A stretch of DNA of 64,000 nucleotides from contig JASVEC010000024.1 of NCBI GenBank assembly GCA_030770535.1, positions 496,001 through 560,000 of the forward strand, given 5' to 3'. Positions 1-12,306 of the stretch are shown piece after piece. A program made the translations under genes and the position numbers. The stretch comes from Batkoa obscura (lineage: Eukaryota; Entomophthoromycota; Entomophthoromycetes; Entomophthorales; Batkoaceae). Numbering within the stretch: the first letter of the stretch is position 1; every line of letters begins with the position of its first letter. The notes beneath the pieces are model-generated. The model was not told the DNA's origin, ran no database searches, and worked only from the letters and a program-made list of their open reading frames with translations.

Positions 1-641
1 GTTTAGTAGATGTTACGCATTAATAGTTGGATTACTGAAAGTGTTGGAAGTATGTACAAGAAATATTTATCTTTAGTAGAGGTAGATAGCCAAAGTTTAT
101 TATTAATTTCACTTTGCAAAAAGCTATCTATTATATTGTGAGAGTAATAGGACTAAGAGGAGTAAATTGATAAGGAATTTGATTCAACTTGAGTGTAGTT
201 AGATTTTTGTAAATTGACCGCCATCTAGTTAGGCGAATTAAGGCTCCAAACAATCACAAGAAAGATTTTGAAACTTTTGAAGGCTACTATATACAAGACA
301 TTAGAGAATCAATAAACTAATAAGTATTATTAAAATATTAGTCATAGTATATTTAAATTTTTGGAAGTAGTTACGTTGTCTCTTGTAAATAGTAAATTAT
401 TCTATTTATGTTAAAAGACATTTTTATTTTTAGAATATGATTTAAAATTAATAATACAATTGACCAAATTTGGCCACAATTTTCGAATAAATTAAAATTG
501 AATTAAAAATTATGATTTTATAAGAACATTACAAAAAACAGGATTTATAAAGGAATCATATATTGTTTTTGTTTTTGTTTATATTTTTATTGAATATTAA
601 ATATTAAATATTAAATATTTACAACTCCAATCAACTTCAAA
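1..641. other. Intergenic, AT-rich
   Basis: No gene seen. A short run of TATTAAA units lies just before the F-box gene (about 593-620), probably within its 5' leader. Confidence 0.5.
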
Positions 642-2000
642 ATGTCTGATAACTTCAAATTCGAAAACCTTGGATACTTTATAATTAAAGAAGTATTATA
701 TCACCTTTCAATTAAAGATCAATGCAATTTATTTATATGCTGTAAAAAATGGAATAAAGTAATAATGCCTATATTGTTTGAACATGTTGATTTAAATGGT
801 TGTCTTTATATGAAAGAAAAGAAAAAATCGATGCAAAAATATGGTCAATATGTTAAATCTTTAGATATTAAATACATTGAAGATTTCCCAAATAACTTAT
901 CAGCATATCCAAACTGTACAGAATTATTTTTACCTTTAGATTTATATTTGAAAAATAGAGAGAAGTTAACACATATCCCGTCAATTGGTATTTATTATAT
1001 GCAATATATGGAATACATTGACAATATACCAATTGAAGATTATATAGCTGCAAACAGAGTTAGTATTGAGAAAGCATTTGAAAATTTAAAGCAATTTGAA
1101 GCTGTAGGCTCAGAAGATTATCTAGACAAATCTTTTGTAGAATTAATAATATTCGCCTTACCATCAACTGTAAGTTCCTTAAATCTAGAAAATATAGTTT
1201 ATGAAGATACTTTACACATTGAAAAATTACTAAATAGATTTGATAATTTAACAGTACTTGAACTATGTTATATTGAATTTGAATTAGAGCAATACAATTA
1301 TTTATCAAAGAGACAATTTCCAAAATTAAAACAATTAGTTATTAACTATATTGGTATACGAGATATAAACTATCCGTCAAACACCACTATCAATTTAAAT
1401 AATTATCCAAAACTTGAATCTCTTCATTATGAGACTTATTACTCAACATTAGCATTCAATGGTATATCCAATTTAAATAAATTAGAGCTGCATTGTTTTG
1501 ATTTATCAAAGTTAAACATGAGCAATAGGTTGTTTCCAAATTTAAGTCAACTAAGTTTATCTGGTTGTATCAATGTCTCGGCTAATCTTTTATACTCAGT
1601 TTTTAACATGTCAACAATCACTTATTTAGATCTATCTTACTGTCGTTTATCTATAATTGACCGTCATAATAATTTATTCTTAGTTAAAGAAATTTATCCA
1701 AGGAGAAAGAGTGGTATAATTACATTAAGGATTTTTGATACAACTTTAGGAATGGATTTTTTTAATTACATATATATGTGGTGTCCCAATTTATATAATC
1801 TTGAGTTAATAAGCTGTAAATTTAATATCGATGTACCTTTTTCAAATAATAAGTTAAAAGGTGATTCTAATTTGAATAATGTATTGTTTACATGCAGTAA
1901 TTGTCCCAATTCAACTAGTACTATAGATTTTATTTTAGAGAATTTCAAAAATATAAAATCATTTAAAGCTTCACAATATCAAGGTTTTTTAAAGGTATAG
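642..2000 (+). CDS. F-box / leucine-rich-repeat protein, single exon
   Basis: A 452-residue intronless protein. Residues 5-48 look like an F-box (hydrophobic helix, 'LSIKDQCNLFICCKKW', then 'PILFEHV'). The rest consists of irregular leucine-rich repeats of the kind 'LxxLxLSGCxN' and 'LTVLELCYIEFE', about 22-30 residues apart. By family, F-box proteins recruit substrates to SCF ubiquitin ligases through Skp1, with the LRR part choosing the target. The start is the first ATG after a TATTAAA-rich leader. Two decayed relatives lie at about 21560-22920 and 38990-40365, so this is the intact member of a local family. The substrate cannot be inferred. Confidence 0.75.
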   Translation: MSDNFKFENLGYFIIKEVLYHLSIKDQCNLFICCKKWNKVIMPILFEHVDLNGCLYMKEKKKSMQKYGQYVKSLDIKYIEDFPNNLSAYPNCTELFLPLDLYLKNREKLTHIPSIGIYYMQYMEYIDNIPIEDYIAANRVSIEKAFENLKQFEAVGSEDYLDKSFVELIIFALPSTVSSLNLENIVYEDTLHIEKLLNRFDNLTVLELCYIEFELEQYNYLSKRQFPKLKQLVINYIGIRDINYPSNTTINLNNYPKLESLHYETYYSTLAFNGISNLNKLELHCFDLSKLNMSNRLFPNLSQLSLSGCINVSANLLYSVFNMSTITYLDLSYCRLSIIDRHNNLFLVKEIYPRRKSGIITLRIFDTTLGMDFFNYIYMWCPNLYNLELISCKFNIDVPFSNNKLKGDSNLNNVLFTCSNCPNSTSTIDFILENFKNIKSFKASQYQGFLKV

Positions 2001-2436
2001 TATTTCAATAATCCTAAAGTTTATTTTAAATAGAGACTTAATAAAACAGAATATCCATTTGTATTTTCATCTGTCTTCTATTTGTTTTACATTCATATTA
2101 TAAATGAATCCTTTTTTACAAATATTAAGCTGCATTTCTAAGCTGTTAATTTCTTACAACTTATTCAACATACATCTATAAAATAAAGTATAACATTCGG
2201 TCATATTCTTTTCTTTTTCCTAAAAGTCATTAACCCTAAGTATTTTATTTAGAATAAAAATTGTGATGCTTAAATAGCTGATATAAGAGATGCTGTCTAT
2301 CAATGGATAACTTCTGAAATAGTAGGAAGTGTGTTCATGATTATTACACATTATATGAGTAAAAAGTGAAGGGAAGACTATATCAATCTTGTATGAGAAT
2401 GCTATGCATTAAATTGTGAAGAATATGAGATCAATA

Positions 2437-2536
2437 TGGGAATGTTTCTTTTGACTTCATTATTTTCCCATTTTTTAAGCGTTATTTAAGCGGAAAATTT
2501 GTTAGTAAAATTGTTAAACAAAAAAATACATCTCCA
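2437..2536 (-). mobile_element. MITE copy
   Basis: Reverse-orientation copy of the ~100-bp family: starts TGGGAATG, has the AAGCGTTATT centre and ends TACATCTCCA. The end is a little degraded. Confidence 0.8.
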
Positions 2537-2892
2537 TTATTGTTTCTCATTTTTATGATTTTTATGACTTTTATAAGCCAATGTTGATCTTTTTCAAATC
2601 GCGCAATTTTATAGAAACATTTAAGAAAATAATTTTAATAAAAACAGTCACAAATTTCTTTTTCCCTTTCAATATTTTATTATTATAACCAGCCTTAAAA
2701 TAATACATTTAAATTTATTAAGATATAGTTTAATATCCTTAATAAAAGAGTCTTATCCAAAAATGAAGAATAGCATAGCAAATTAAAAAACGGTAACACC
2801 TTTTATGTACCGTTTTTATCTAATTAAGTGAAATGTTTAATATTTTATTATTTGTCACATTTCTAATGATAGTAGTGCTTTTTTGAACTATA

Positions 2893-2993
2893 TGGGGATG
2901 TATTTTTGTGTTTAAGAATTTTACTAACAAATTTTCTGCTTAAATAGCGCTTAAAAAATGGAAAAAATAATCAAGTCAAAAAAAACACTCCCA
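2893..2993 (+). mobile_element. MITE copy
   Basis: Forward copy: TGGGGATGTATTTTTGTG at the left, AATAGCGCTTAAAAAATGG in the centre, ACACTCCCA at the right, flanked by TA on both sides. Confidence 0.9.
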
Positions 2994-3308
2994 TATTAAA
3001 AGAAAGAAAACAAAAAAAACTGGACCAAAGAAAGATCATGATGAAAACTTAATAGTGCCTCTATGATTTGGGTATTATAAAAATCTCAAAGTAAAAAATG
3101 TTTTTCTTGTAAAGTACTTAGTTGAAGAAGTATTTCTAAATTAAAATATTTCATTGTTTTTTATATTAAAGATCATTTGAATATTCGTTAAGTGGATATA
3201 TATATCTATATGTATACATAGAGAGAGTATAAATAGTTATTTATATGTATATTCAACTACATCTCAATTGAAGCCAGCTATAGATTAGTTAGAAATTAGA
3301 TTTAAATA

Positions 3309-3410
3309 TGGGAATGTTTTTTAGTTTTATTATTATTTCCATTTTTTAAGCGCTATTTGAACGAAAGGATTGTTGATAAGATCCCTAAACAAAAGAGTAT
3401 ACTTTTATAT
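3309..3410 (-). mobile_element. MITE copy, degraded right end
   Basis: Starts TGGGAATGTTTTTT and keeps TTTTTTAAGCGCTATTTGAA, but the far end has drifted and no clean CCCCA remains. Confidence 0.7.
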
Positions 3411-5497
3411 ATTAAAATATACTTTAATTCACTATTATTGTGGAAATAATCCCAATTACAAGAAAAGTTAAACTTGTTTTTTTATTAGTTTAGTACGCTG
3501 TATATCCAATATTATGCTGTTAGCGCATATATATTAGGAACAATAATCCCACTACCAAAGAACTCAGTATCGTTACAAATTTAATATTAGATATAAGTCT
3601 ATATATTAAATAACAATAAGTTACTTAAGTTAAAAATAGTAATTACAAATTACTATAGGAATCTCTTTATTGTTTATTCCTCTCTACTTTTAAGGAGCTT
3701 TAAATTTAAAAACATTAGATAGCACTAAATTAATTTATAAGACTCATTATAAAAATACTGACATATTATACCTATTCCAGCTCTTTTACGGCTTTTTTCG
3801 CAGTGACTTTTACAATCAACTTAACTCTATGGTTAATTTTTGAACCCTGGTCTAATCTTTAACTGAAATTTTATTGTAAAGTTAATTTTTAAATGGGTAA
3901 TTAATTGAATCACCAAAGAGTTGGAATATATGTAATAAAAAATACTATAACATTTTGTCCGTAATTTTATCTCAAGTTTAAACCTGTTCAAAAATCCCAA
4001 AAGTCGGTAATAGGAAAAAAGATCTTAAAAATTAAGTTATTCTCTTCAGTTTATTGTTTTATTGTTTTAGTGTGCCACTATTAGTAAACAGAAAATTTCG
4101 AATTATTGTTTAGACTTTTTTATTATAGTGATGTGTAATAGAAGATCCATTTTATACACTATTGGAGTCAGATACTACTTTGGTTAAGACAATAACTCTA
4201 ATAATACATATCTAGAATTTTGTTTCGTTTACCTCAGTAAGCAAAGCTAAACCTAATAGCAAATGCTTTCATTATTTGTAATAATATTACCAATAAAACC
4301 TATAAATTATTATTATTATTATTCTTTGTATTTGTTTCCTCTCGATTTTAATTATTTTAAGCTGCATAATGAAAATTATCATGAGCATATTGGAATTTAA
4401 ATTAATGCGTCGATGTAATATAGATTTGAAATGTAAATTAAAGTTATTGTGATAGCAAGAAAAATGATAATAATACAAAATTACTATGTATGTAAAGTAG
4501 TAAAAATTAAATGTACATTTTGTAACTTAATCATAAAATTATTTTAAAATCTTAACTTAAATCAAATAATAATAGTGGCACTATAAGATAATCAAATGTA
4601 ACAATAGTGATGTTCTATCCAGTATAAGTTATCCATAACCATGTGAAAAAAAAGTCAATTTATAAAAGTCAAATAAAAAAGGTTCCTAATAATAAATTGG
4701 ACAGATTTAATTGGCTGAAAGGACTTTTATTATTCATAGTGTAAAATGATAGTAATACCAAGAATCCTAAAATTCTTAGGCTTTCATTGGAGGAGTATCG
4801 AAATTACCCCAATAAAATAGGACAATTTATAAATTTGTAAAATAAAGTCTTGTTTTGAAATGGGGGAATGGAGAATTATTTGTTAAAACTTAAAATAGAA
4901 ATTGAATAATAAATGAAATTAAAGGGGATTTATTAACATTTCAAGTTAATTCAATTTATAAAAACAGTTTATTATTTTTTTATTTGTAACATCTAAAATA
5001 AAAATGTTAAAGAATTTGGAATTTTTTTATTTTTGAGTTATACGTTAGATTAAGCATCAACAAAGATGATTGGTGTAAAATGAAAACTATTAACCAAAAA
5101 TAGTAATTTAGAGTGATAACCAAATCTTAACTTTTTATAATTAAATAAACAGTGGATTTTTTATCAAAAAATATTAATTTATTGGTCTTAAATTTATTTA
5201 ATTTGTATTTATTCTTTTCTTTTTTACATTTTAGTTTTATCTTTACTGTCAATTTTAAACTACTCTCTTTCACTCTTTATTTACATTTCTACAATTGGAT
5301 AACCAACCACCGACATATACACACCATACACGCCTTACGATCACATCCACCTTATATTAGAGTTTTTCCTTATTGTAAATAGATTGTTATCCAACCAACG
5401 ATAATAACGATAATAAGCGACTTAATTAATTAAATAGAAAAGGAGAAGACAAATAATACACATATAACCTTCAAGTGGAGATATATATTAAAAACTA

Positions 5498-8224
5498 ATG
5501 ATGTCAAGCTCAAAAAATCCAACTATGTCAAGACCTAAGTTTCCACCTTTATTTAGTAAGCCACTACCCACTCCGCCTTCTAAAAAATCGCAAATTTTAG
5601 AACCGGATAATTCTTTAGACCCAGCTAGACAACGTATCAATAATATGATGGTAGAAGCAGTCGAGTTGGCTAATAAAGCCTTAAAATTGGAAAAAGAAAG
5701 CAACTGGGAAGAAGCGCTTACAGGCTATAGTGAAGTATGTAGCTTTTTTAAGAAAATGATGGAGAATGCAGATTCTAATGATTTACAAGAGTTATTATTT
5801 GTGGTACGTTAATAATACTAGCATTCATTAATTCACTATTAATTCGTTTTTTATTTTAGCACCATAAATATTCTAGAAGACTAGTATTTATAAGAACCAA
5901 AGTTTCAGAAATGAAAAAAAAGGAAAACAAGGAAACAAAAGCATTAAATAGTACTACTTTATCCAAAAAGAAATTGAATCAAGTCACGCCTATCAATACT
6001 AATATTTCTTATGAATATAATAGGAACGATTATGATACTACCCAATCTGGCGTATCTCTATCTCCAATTAAGACTGGTAATTCTGCTCGCTCATTAAGCG
6101 ATTCTAAGATTACACCTATAACATCAATAATGAAGCATAATGCCAATATGAATAACAATAGTTACAGCATGAATACCAGTTTAAATTCAGCCTTTAACGT
6201 TTATGAAACTTCCCCAGTAAATTATTTTTCAAAGAACAATAATATGCGAAAGACAATAATAAAGAAGAGCTCACTGCCATCCATAACAGAAAACTACCAT
6301 AAATTAAATAGCAATATCACCAGTACTAATAATACTAATTTATATACATGGAATGAAACAAATCAATATTTGAATTCACAGAGAAAGTCATATGACGTTA
6401 ACATTGAAAGAAACACTACAGCTTTAGATAATGTAAATGAACTACGAAGAAATATTGATTTAATTTCAATACCTGAAACTGAGGAAAACAGTAGTATGAC
6501 AAATAATCTTATTACTAAGGAAAAAGAAATAAAAGGATCAGCAGGTAGATTGTTAAAACAACGATTAGCTCATATGCCATCTTTGCCAGAATTATCAAAA
6601 ACAAAAACAAAAACGAATACTTCAATTATTGCAAAATCATTAGATAACAACAATTACTATTTAAATAATAACTGCCAAGATAACGATAACGATAACGATA
6701 ACGATTCATGGCGGGAATCATGTACTTTGCCAACAAATTTCGATATAAACAAAGAGATGGAGATGATTAAATCTAATCACAAAAATTATATTTTTGCAAC
6801 TGCCAAACCAAGATTAAATGGAAATAGAAAACCATCCGTTGATAAATATATTGAAAAAATGGAAAGTTTAAGTCTACTATCACCTTCATCACCTTCATCA
6901 CCTTCAATCAAAAAGAAGTTTATTTTCAATAGTAACAGTAGCCAGCAATCTGCTACCAGCAGTTTAAATAATTTAAGTCATTTGAATAATTCTTCTTCTA
7001 GTTTAAATAGTGGTAATTATGATAACAGGATATTTTCATATAATTTTAACTTTATTTTATTCATTTAGATCATTACTCAACTTCTTCTTATTCACCATGT
7101 CCATCTCCAATGATTCGTTCTTATACAGCACCAGAGAATGCTCCATTACTTCTCAATAATGAAATTGGGGTTACTAATCATCAAAAAAGCAATAGCCAAG
7201 AAATTAGCTGCAATAAGTATAACCTATCTGTGCACCAAATTATATGGAATGAAGAAATCAAATCAAAACAGGTAAAGTTAATAATGTCACCAAGAAGAGC
7301 AACATTAATTAACATTTAATTACTTTAGCCTTGGATACCAGCACCAAGTAACTCAGTGTTAAAAATCTTTTGGAAAATGAAGTGTTTAAAAAATTCGATG
7401 GAAGCTGGAAGTTACATAGGGTCCAAAAGGATATATATACATCCGATGATTTGGTAATAATTAAAAATGTATTAAATAGAATAATAAAATTAACATATAA
7501 TAAAATAGGAACCAAAATGGAATAAGAGTATCTTATTTAGACTTAAAGATGGAGAAACTAGAAATCTTGAGTTTGATATTTGCGAGAATACAAGAACATT
7601 GGAAAGAAGATGTATTAGGAATCCAAGCTTCCTTTGAAGAACTAGAATCAATTATTAATGAAATTCAAGATTTATTCTCAACTAAGTTTGATTATATTCC
7701 TAAAGTTAAGAAAACTCAAGTAAGTATTTATTATAATAGCCATTGTGTCATTACTTATTTTTTTTTATAGAAAATTGCAACAGTGGCTCTCATGTCAATT
7801 GCTAATAAAATATCGAAATCTGTAGATCGTATTCAAGCTACCTATACAAAAGAAAAACAGTAAGTTTTAGGTTCTAAGTTATATTTGAATTAAATAATAA
7901 TCACTTTTAATTAGAGAAGAATCTAATGAATATACAAATTTGATGATTAAATTTTTTGAATCGAGTGAATTTTTAGGTAAATTTAGATAATAACAAGTAA
8001 ATTATATAGAATACTAATATTGATTTAAATTAATAGAGGAATGGTATAACTATTATCATGAAAAGAATAATTTAGAGTCTAACCCATCGATAATAATTAT
8101 ACTACAAAAAATTCAACGCATCATTGAATTTCTAGATAGTGTTATTGTACGATTGATTAGCGAGGATTTATCTTTGTATTTGACTAAATATTTCAAAAGA
8201 ACCCAGTTTTTGATTGGTGATTAA
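5498..8224 (+). CDS. MIT-domain protein (fungal, eight exons)
   Basis: Spliced exons 5498-5803, 5860-7012, 7069-7271, 7329-7453, 7509-7719, 7771-7859, 7915-7976 and 8037-8224 join in frame to 778 residues. Residues ~45-115 form a MIT three-helix domain ('AVELANKALKLEKESNWEEAL'), which in this family binds ESCRT-III tails or acts in vesicle traffic. A long low-complexity middle rich in Asn and Ser follows, including an Asp-Asn run encoded by GATAAC repeats near 6680 and a Ser-Pro run near 6885. The C-terminal third ('PWIPAP', 'FWKMKCLKNSM', 'RVSYLDLKMEKLEIL') resembles the conserved C-terminal region I recall from filamentous-fungal MIT-domain proteins. The exact role is unknown. The first of two adjacent ATGs is taken as the start. 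Confidence 0.8.
6675..6707 (+). repeat. GATAAC hexanucleotide microsatellite in coding sequence
   Basis: About four GATAAC units inside the MIT gene encode an Asp-Asn run. Length variation in whole hexamers would keep the frame. Confidence 0.8.
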
Positions 8225-9504
8225 ATTATTAAATAATCTCATCATCTTCTTTATTATCCCCCACTGATATTAAGCTTGTTCTTAACTCGACTTAGTTTAC
8301 GTCTCTGTATATAAAATATTTTTATCATTTTACTCTTATATATTTGTTTTACTTTAAATTTATCGGCTTATATTTATGAGGATAATATAAAACTTAAAAT
8401 TCATAATAAGGTTTTAAAGTGTATAACTAAAAGTTGTATAGTCAACTAAAGTTAGGTTTTTGTTTTTTATAAAAATTTAAAAGTCAGTTAAGATGTCCCA
8501 GTTTTTAGTAAAAATACAAAGTGGGTTTTTTATTAGCTTAGGCTTAATATCATTAAAATCCCAAAAAAAGCCCAAAAACTTTCAAGCATAAAAGCATTTT
8601 ATGAGGTTTTATAAAAGTAACATAAAATTTCAAGATAAGTTAATTTTAATTTAAGGCTCAACTTTTCTCCGATTACAAGGTAGCCCAGATCAATTCCGAA
8701 AAAAGTGATAATTTTAAAACTCAGCCATTTATTTGATTTTTTTTAAAGTTTGCTGTTTAAAAAAGTTAATTTGCATTGAGATTTATAATCCAAGCTAGAG
8801 GATTATTTATAAACAAATATGATCTGACACGCTACTACTACTGTTATTATTGCTATAGTATCTCGTCCTTATACCGATAATATTAAAACTGTTTATTAAA
8901 AATATATTAATATAAAAAACCTTAATTGTATAATTTTAAAATAAGAAAGTTAAAAGTTTAAATTTTAAATTTTTAAATTTTAAATTTCTAGGATAAAAGC
9001 ATATTTACAATTAGAACTATTAGAGTAAATAAAAAACTATGTTTCATTAAAATATTTCAAAAACTATTAACTTTAAATTTGGGCTAGTTTTCACAACATT
9101 TTAGGCCAAATTTTCACTTCAAATAAACAGTTTTTTTCAGAACTGATCTGAACCAACTGTATATTTTATCATCAAGATAAATTAAGCATAAATACTAACA
9201 ATAATAAAAGGCATACTTTTTTAGAGAAACCAAGTAATTTTTTTCGATTGCTAAACTATCTATAAGATACCAAAAACACTGAAAAGATGTTCTGCTCATT
9301 TGTATTTCTAATTTAGCCTTAAAATCTTTAAGTTCAAACATAAATCAAAACTGAAAGATCATTTCAAATCCTAACTTAGTTTTTAACTAGTCAAATAAAA
9401 AAGTATGATCCATTCAAACTAAAATAAAGCAGTAAATTTAATATTGAAATTTACTATAATTTATTAATATAAATTACTACAAAGTTACAAAAATACAAAA
9501 CCAA
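8225..9504. other. Intergenic, AT-rich
   Basis: No gene seen between the MIT gene and the P450 relic. Only AT-rich sequence with homopolymer runs. Confidence 0.5.
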
Positions 9505-9796
9505 GATAATAGTCTTTAAGAGCGAAAGACAGGAAAGGCCCAAGCTTGAACCCTTTCCATGAATTTGAAGAGAGTCTTTGGGATAGTTTACTTTATATCT
9601 TAATAGGATTATAATAAGTATACTCTTTTATTCTAAGGGAAAAATATATGCCAATACACAACCTAGCACCTCCACCAAACGGGGCCCAAGCTAATCAATC
9701 AATTGATTTATCTCATACATAAGGCGATCGCTTGAAAAACCAATCGGGAATAAACTTTTATTGTTCACTCTAACCTCTTTTACCGTGGTGCAATAT

Positions 9797-10154
9797 GTAA
9801 ATACTTAAAAGGACATCAGTGTTAGCAGGGATTGTGTAACCATCGACTACAACATCTTTAGAGGTTGTTCTGAGTGGAAGATCGGGTACTGATGGATATA
9901 ATCTCATAGTTTCTTTCATTACGGCTAATAAATACTCCATTTGTTTAGTTTGTTCAATTGTAGGACATTGAGCATCTTCTACCTTTTGGTTACTATAATT
10001 AGTGATTCCCATTACATCCATGACTTCTTTACGTAATTTTTCTTGTACATCTTGATGTTGGGCTAAAAAGTGCAATGCAGCAGATAAAGCAAATGCAGTT
10101 GTATCATGTCCAGCTAATAAGAAAATCATAACATTATCACGAATTTCTTTATCA
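9797..10154. repeat. Identical tract shared with intact P450 (gene conversion)
   Basis: These 358 bases match 12622-12979 base for base by eye, with no length change, while flanking homologous sequence differs at many positions. The pattern fits recent gene conversion between the tandem copies. Confidence 0.8.
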
Positions 10155-10556
10155 ATAAATTTATTGTCTTCTTCATGGGCTGCTTTCAACACCAAAGTTA
10201 TTATATCTTCATTAACATTAAGTTTCCTATCATCCTTGTTCAAATTGCTTCTCCTTGTCATTTAATATAGCTTGGAAATCCTGCTCCAAAGCTTTAAGAT
10301 CATAATAAACTGGTTTATGGGAACGGCTTTTATAGTCGTTTAAAGGATCTACTATTGAGTATAAATGGTCAAATAAAGCTTTCATAACTTTATTATGATA
10401 AGTACTAAAAGGGACGTTTTCGTTAACTATAGAATTAAAGTCTACACCCATGACATCTTTACCTGAAGCGTCCATGGTGATACGTTCTATATATTTATAA
10501 ATCACGACCTTATTCCTATTGAAGTTAGAATCTAACACATCAACAACTGTTTAATG

Positions 10557-10670
10557 CATTCCTCGAAAAGCTCCACTTCAAATTGCTTCTTAAAAGGTGG
10601 GTTCAATACTTTACGATGTCTTTTCCAAACTTGATGGTTCGAAAACACTAAATTGATTCCCAAAAATTTT
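10557..10670. repeat. Second identical tract shared with intact P450
   Basis: 114 bases match 13385-13498 by eye, ending a few bases before the MITE insertion point. Confidence 0.75.
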
Positions 10671-10680
10671 AAAAACAATA

Positions 10681-10782
10681 TTGGGGGTGTTTTTTTTGAT
10701 TTCATCGCTTTTTCTATCTTTTAAGCGCTATTTAAGCAGAAAATTTGTTAGTAAAATTCTTAAACACAAAAATACATCCCCA
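10681..10782 (-). mobile_element. MITE copy inside P450 pseudogene, TA target duplication
   Basis: Starts TTGGGGGTG and ends TACATCCCCA, with TA at 10679-10680 and 10783-10784. The intact paralogue reads ACAATAAATTGGG at the same place, so the element added itself plus a duplicated TA. Confidence 0.92.
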
Positions 10783-10912
10783 TATATTGGGACGTATTTG
10801 ACTATGGATTTTTTTTAATAAAGGTGATGATGACTTTTTAAAGAAGATGAAATATATTAAGGGCAAGATGGTGTCCAATCTTAGTAAAATATTTGTTGCT
10901 ATTGACATTTTT

Positions 10913-12306
10913 TACAAATCATATCTTTGCTCTCTTCGTTTAATTTATATACTTCTACAGTTATTGCTCCAATTTTTTTATCTTCAACAATTTTCAGTTT
11001 TATTCATTTTAGTTTTTTGTCTTACATATCCATCACCTATACTATTAGTTGTTTTAGTTTATTACTAAAGGTGAGTTGTTTAATAACACTTGAAATCAAG
11101 AATTTCAAATATTATAGTTTAGTGTAGCTAAGCTTTTTATATAAAATAATTAAAAATAGGAAGTGGTTTGTAATGTATTTAATTCACCTATTATAAGCGC
11201 TTTCATATTAGTCTAAGGATATCAACTATGAATGGAATGTTTTATAGTATTTATAGATAGGATTTTTTTAATACATCTATATTGATCAAAAATTGGAATA
11301 AAATAATTTACATAATGTAATATTTTTTATGATTTAAAAATTTTAAAAATTTGTTTATTAAATTAAAAAAATTGCTTAAGAGTAGAATAAGCAGTAAACT
11401 GATACACATTTTTTTCTTTTTAATATAAAAACTTTTAAACTTTTTGAAGAACTCTATACAAACTTTGTTTCATTGTTGACTTTGGCAGCTAAAGTAATTG
11501 AAGATAATTAAAGATAGTCTTTGTAATTTACTGTACAAAATTATCATCTACTTTATTTTTCATGTTTTATGACAATTTAGTTAGCATTGAATATCATTAT
11601 TAATTCTATAATATAATAAACTTTGAGTTTTAATATATTCTACAAGTTTTAGAATTTATTTAAATTTGTTTAGAAACTAATTTTAATTAGTCATAAAACC
11701 TGGTCTATTATTTTTATTGCATTGAATCATTTACAAAATCCAAATAGCTTTTAAAAATGTAATTAAACTGAACATATAATGTAAATAAAACAATAAAAGC
11801 ATCAAATTCCAAAAATTCCAAAACTAAACAACAAAATATAGTAGCAATTACTACATGTAAATAATGTTAAAAAAATATTTTTAATTGCAATCAGTTTTAA
11901 ACCTATCTTTGCTACAACCTTTATTGGATCAGACCTTTGGGCTATCTACCGTTCATACTCTAACATTCTATCAGGGATCAGGATGCTACTTTGTTATCTC
12001 TAAATATCTTTGTTGAATAGAACATAGCTTGGACGGATTTGATTCATTTGGTTTTTCCCCACCTCAATTGTAATTTAAGTAAATCAGTTAGGTTAGATTG
12101 ACCTTCTAGTTTCTTTCTATAAATTTAATTTGATCTAATAAAACACTTGCCCACTAGAGTCCAAAATCCTCAAAAAAATACAATTAATAATAAATACTTA
12201 AAATTTTATAATATTTTTAACTTTAAACAATTTTAGTTATAAATAAGTAATAATCGATTATATTTATTAATTTTGCTCTAATTTATTAATACAAATTGCT
12301 ATTAAA
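10913..12306. other. Spacer between tandem P450 copies
   Basis: The first part (to about 11200) resembles the sequence upstream of the intact P450, so the tandem duplication carried its promoter side. About 11890-12130 has more GC and looks like decayed repeat or coding sequence, but I could not identify it. Confidence 0.45.

Larger units (their letters stand above)
2001..5497. other. Long intergenic spacer with three MITE copies
   Basis: About 3.5 kb without a supportable gene. It holds MITE copies at 2437, 2893 and 3309. The rest is AT-rich. The region just before 5498 (about 5150-5490) is probably promoter and 5' leader of the MIT gene. Confidence 0.5.
9505..10912 (-). pseudogene. Cytochrome P450 pseudogene with MITE insertion
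   Basis: Broken tandem copy of the intact P450 at 12307-13830, alignable from its C-terminus (9505) to the N-terminal anchor (10835-10912). The C-terminal part, including the haem loop region (~9660-9770), has lost its frame. The I-helix AGHDTT and ExxR segments survive in one open stretch (9770-10261), and a second open stretch covers 10230-10538. A MITE sits at 10681-10782. Just beyond it about 180 bp of coding sequence are deleted, relative to the paralogue, between the 'LGINLVF' region and the start of the proline-rich region. Two stretches (9797-10154 and 10557-10670) are essentially identical to the intact gene, while the parts between are clearly diverged, so conversion is likely. No functional enzyme is expected. 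Confidence 0.9.

Noticed and set aside
5152-5382. 76-codon plus-strand gene upstream of the MIT gene
   Set aside because: Low-complexity Phe/Leu run from AT-rich DNA, with no recognised motif; most likely promoter or 5' leader.
9770-10538. Two separate P450 genes suggested by open frames at 9770-10261 and 10230-10538
   Set aside because: Both are pieces of one broken copy of the P450 at 12307-13830, with order and strand conserved and the haem loop out of frame.
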